From Candidatus Nanohalarchaeota archaeon (GTDB lineage Archaea > EX4484-52 > B79-G9), in assembly GCA_030594795.1 (NCBI GenBank), contig JAUVEK010000084.1, positions 1 to 5,997 on the forward strand: a stretch of 5,997 bases of DNA, read 5' to 3'. The position numbers and the translations under genes are program-made. Numbering within the stretch: position 1 is the stretch's first letter; every line of letters starts with the position of its first letter. Below the pieces are notes generated by a model, which ran no database searches, had not been told where the DNA came from, and saw only the letters and a list, made by a program, of their open reading frames with translations. This document shows positions 5,400-5,997 of the stretch, one piece after another.

Positions 5400-5997
5400 A
5401 TGAAAACCCCAAAAGCCTTCAAATCCTACGACATAAGAGGAAAATACCCCGACGACGTCAACGAACAGTTTGCGCACGATATCGGCGCATCAATCGCCAC
5501 CCTCGTCGGCAACCAAATCGTAGTGGGCAGAGACAACAACACCTCATCCCCGTCAATAAAAGCGGCGCTCATACAAGGCATACTTAAAACAGGTACAGAC
5601 GTAATAGACATAGGTACAGGCCCTACAGACATGATAGCATACGCAGGCAAAATACTAAATTCATCCTGCAGCATCATGGTAACTGCATCCCATCTGGGAA
5701 CAGAATACAACGGCTTCAAATTCATGTATCGAGAAGGAAACAGCTTCACAAACGAAGACCTTGCAAAAATAAAAGACACATACATGGCAAAGAACTACAA
5801 ACAAAAAGAATCTGGTCACCTGACACATGACACAAGTATATATCAAAAATACCTCACCCACGCGAAAAACACATTCAAAAAATACTTCCCAAAAATACAC
5901 GCAAAAATAATAATCGACACCGGAGACGGCGCATGCTCGCACACAACCCCAAAACTCCTTGAGGAACTAGGCGCACAAACAATAAAAATAAATTCCG
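5400..5997 (+). CDS. Phosphomannomutase/phosphoglucomutase-family protein, 5' part only
   Basis: The first 199 residues of an alpha-D-phosphohexomutase are encoded before the window ends; full members have about 440-460 residues. Evidence is KSYDIRGKYP (8-17) at the N-terminus, VVGRD (41-45), GILKTGTDVIDIG (60-72), the phosphoserine loop VTASH (94-98, S97 being the predicted phosphorylated serine) followed by EYNGFKF (102-108), and IIIDTGDGA (170-178) opening domain 2. The enzyme would move phosphate between C6 and C1 of mannose, glucose or glucosamine, supplying sugar 1-phosphates for nucleotide sugars. That is upstream in pathway terms of the nucleotidyltransferase at 38. Departures from the usual family sequence are H-L-G for H-N-P after the serine, GRDNN for GRDxR, and DTGDGACS for D-x-G-N-G-A-G. 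A GTG at 5391 is in frame and would add three residues. I prefer the ATG, since a TATA-like box suits a leaderless start there. A/C-rich codon use matches the first operon. Confidence 0.8.
   Translation, partial: MKTPKAFKSYDIRGKYPDDVNEQFAHDIGASIATLVGNQIVVGRDNNTSSPSIKAALIQGILKTGTDVIDIGTGPTDMIAYAGKILNSSCSIMVTASHLGTEYNGFKFMYREGNSFTNEDLAKIKDTYMAKNYKQKESGHLTHDTSIYQKYLTHAKNTFKKYFPKIHAKIIIDTGDGACSHTTPKLLEELGAQTIKINS

Noticed and set aside
5661..5942. Minus-strand open frame of 93 codons opposite the mutase gene
   Set aside because: It is antisense to a clear mutase reading frame, and its Val/Phe/Cys-rich product is what the complement of A/C-rich coding sequence gives. The other minus-strand frames, such as 1764-2153 and 901-1251, were rejected for the same reason.
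1..5997. CRISPR array, insertion sequence or integrase
   Set aside because: There are no regularly spaced direct repeats, no transposase or recombinase motifs, and no terminal inverted repeats around any gene.

Overview
The window is archaeal. The evidence is TATA boxes at archaeal spacing with no -35/-10 pairs, an archaeal-type GlmU-like nucleotidyltransferase/acyltransferase, a non-phosphorylating glyceraldehyde-3-phosphate dehydrogenase (GAPN) of the Thermoproteus tenax kind, and a stand-alone 3-hexulose-6-phosphate synthase. I cannot name the lineage. The gene set and AT-rich composition would fit a DPANN-type archaeon, but that is an inference. All six genes are on the + strand.

Region 1 (38-2699) is a tightly packed three-gene operon: a 421-residue GlmU-like sugar-1-phosphate nucleotidyltransferase with a left-handed beta-helix, a TIM-barrel sugar-phosphate isomerase/epimerase-like protein after a 2-nt gap, and a HAD-family phosphatase whose start overlaps the previous stop (ATGA). 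Together they suggest sugar-phosphate or nucleotide-sugar metabolism. The nucleotidyltransferase is odd because its expected metal-binding 'GD' is replaced by NPYHHN.

Region 2 (2700-2998) is a non-coding block of about 300 bp. It holds one copy of a short hairpin repeat that begins inside the HAD gene, a perfect 16-bp palindrome followed by five T, a strong TATA box (TTTATAAA), a perfect 10-bp inverted repeat at the expected transcript start, and a second leader hairpin just before the GAPN ribosome binding site.

Region 3 (2999-5155) is a two-gene unit, GAPN then hexulose-phosphate synthase, 27 nt apart and each with a Shine-Dalgarno-like site. GAPN carries out the oxidative step of archaeal glycolysis. 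The synthase interconverts ribulose 5-phosphate plus formaldehyde with hexulose 6-phosphate, the archaeal ribulose-monophosphate route to pentoses. The usual partner isomerase (PHI) is not in the window.

Region 4 (5156-5399) is a second non-coding gap, with a terminator-like hairpin, a TATA box sharing a 12-bp core with the GAPN promoter, and a second, longer copy of the hairpin repeat that may be transcribed as a small structured RNA or a leader. Region 5 (5400-5997) is the 5' part of a phosphomannomutase/phosphoglucomutase-family gene that runs off the window. It has unusual changes next to its phosphoserine loop.

The window has two styles. The operon and the mutase are very rich in A and C on the coding strand, poor in T, and look leaderless. 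The GAPN-synthase unit is more balanced in base content and uses Shine-Dalgarno sites and a structured leader. This contrast, the repeat pair and the altered catalytic motifs are the main points of interest.
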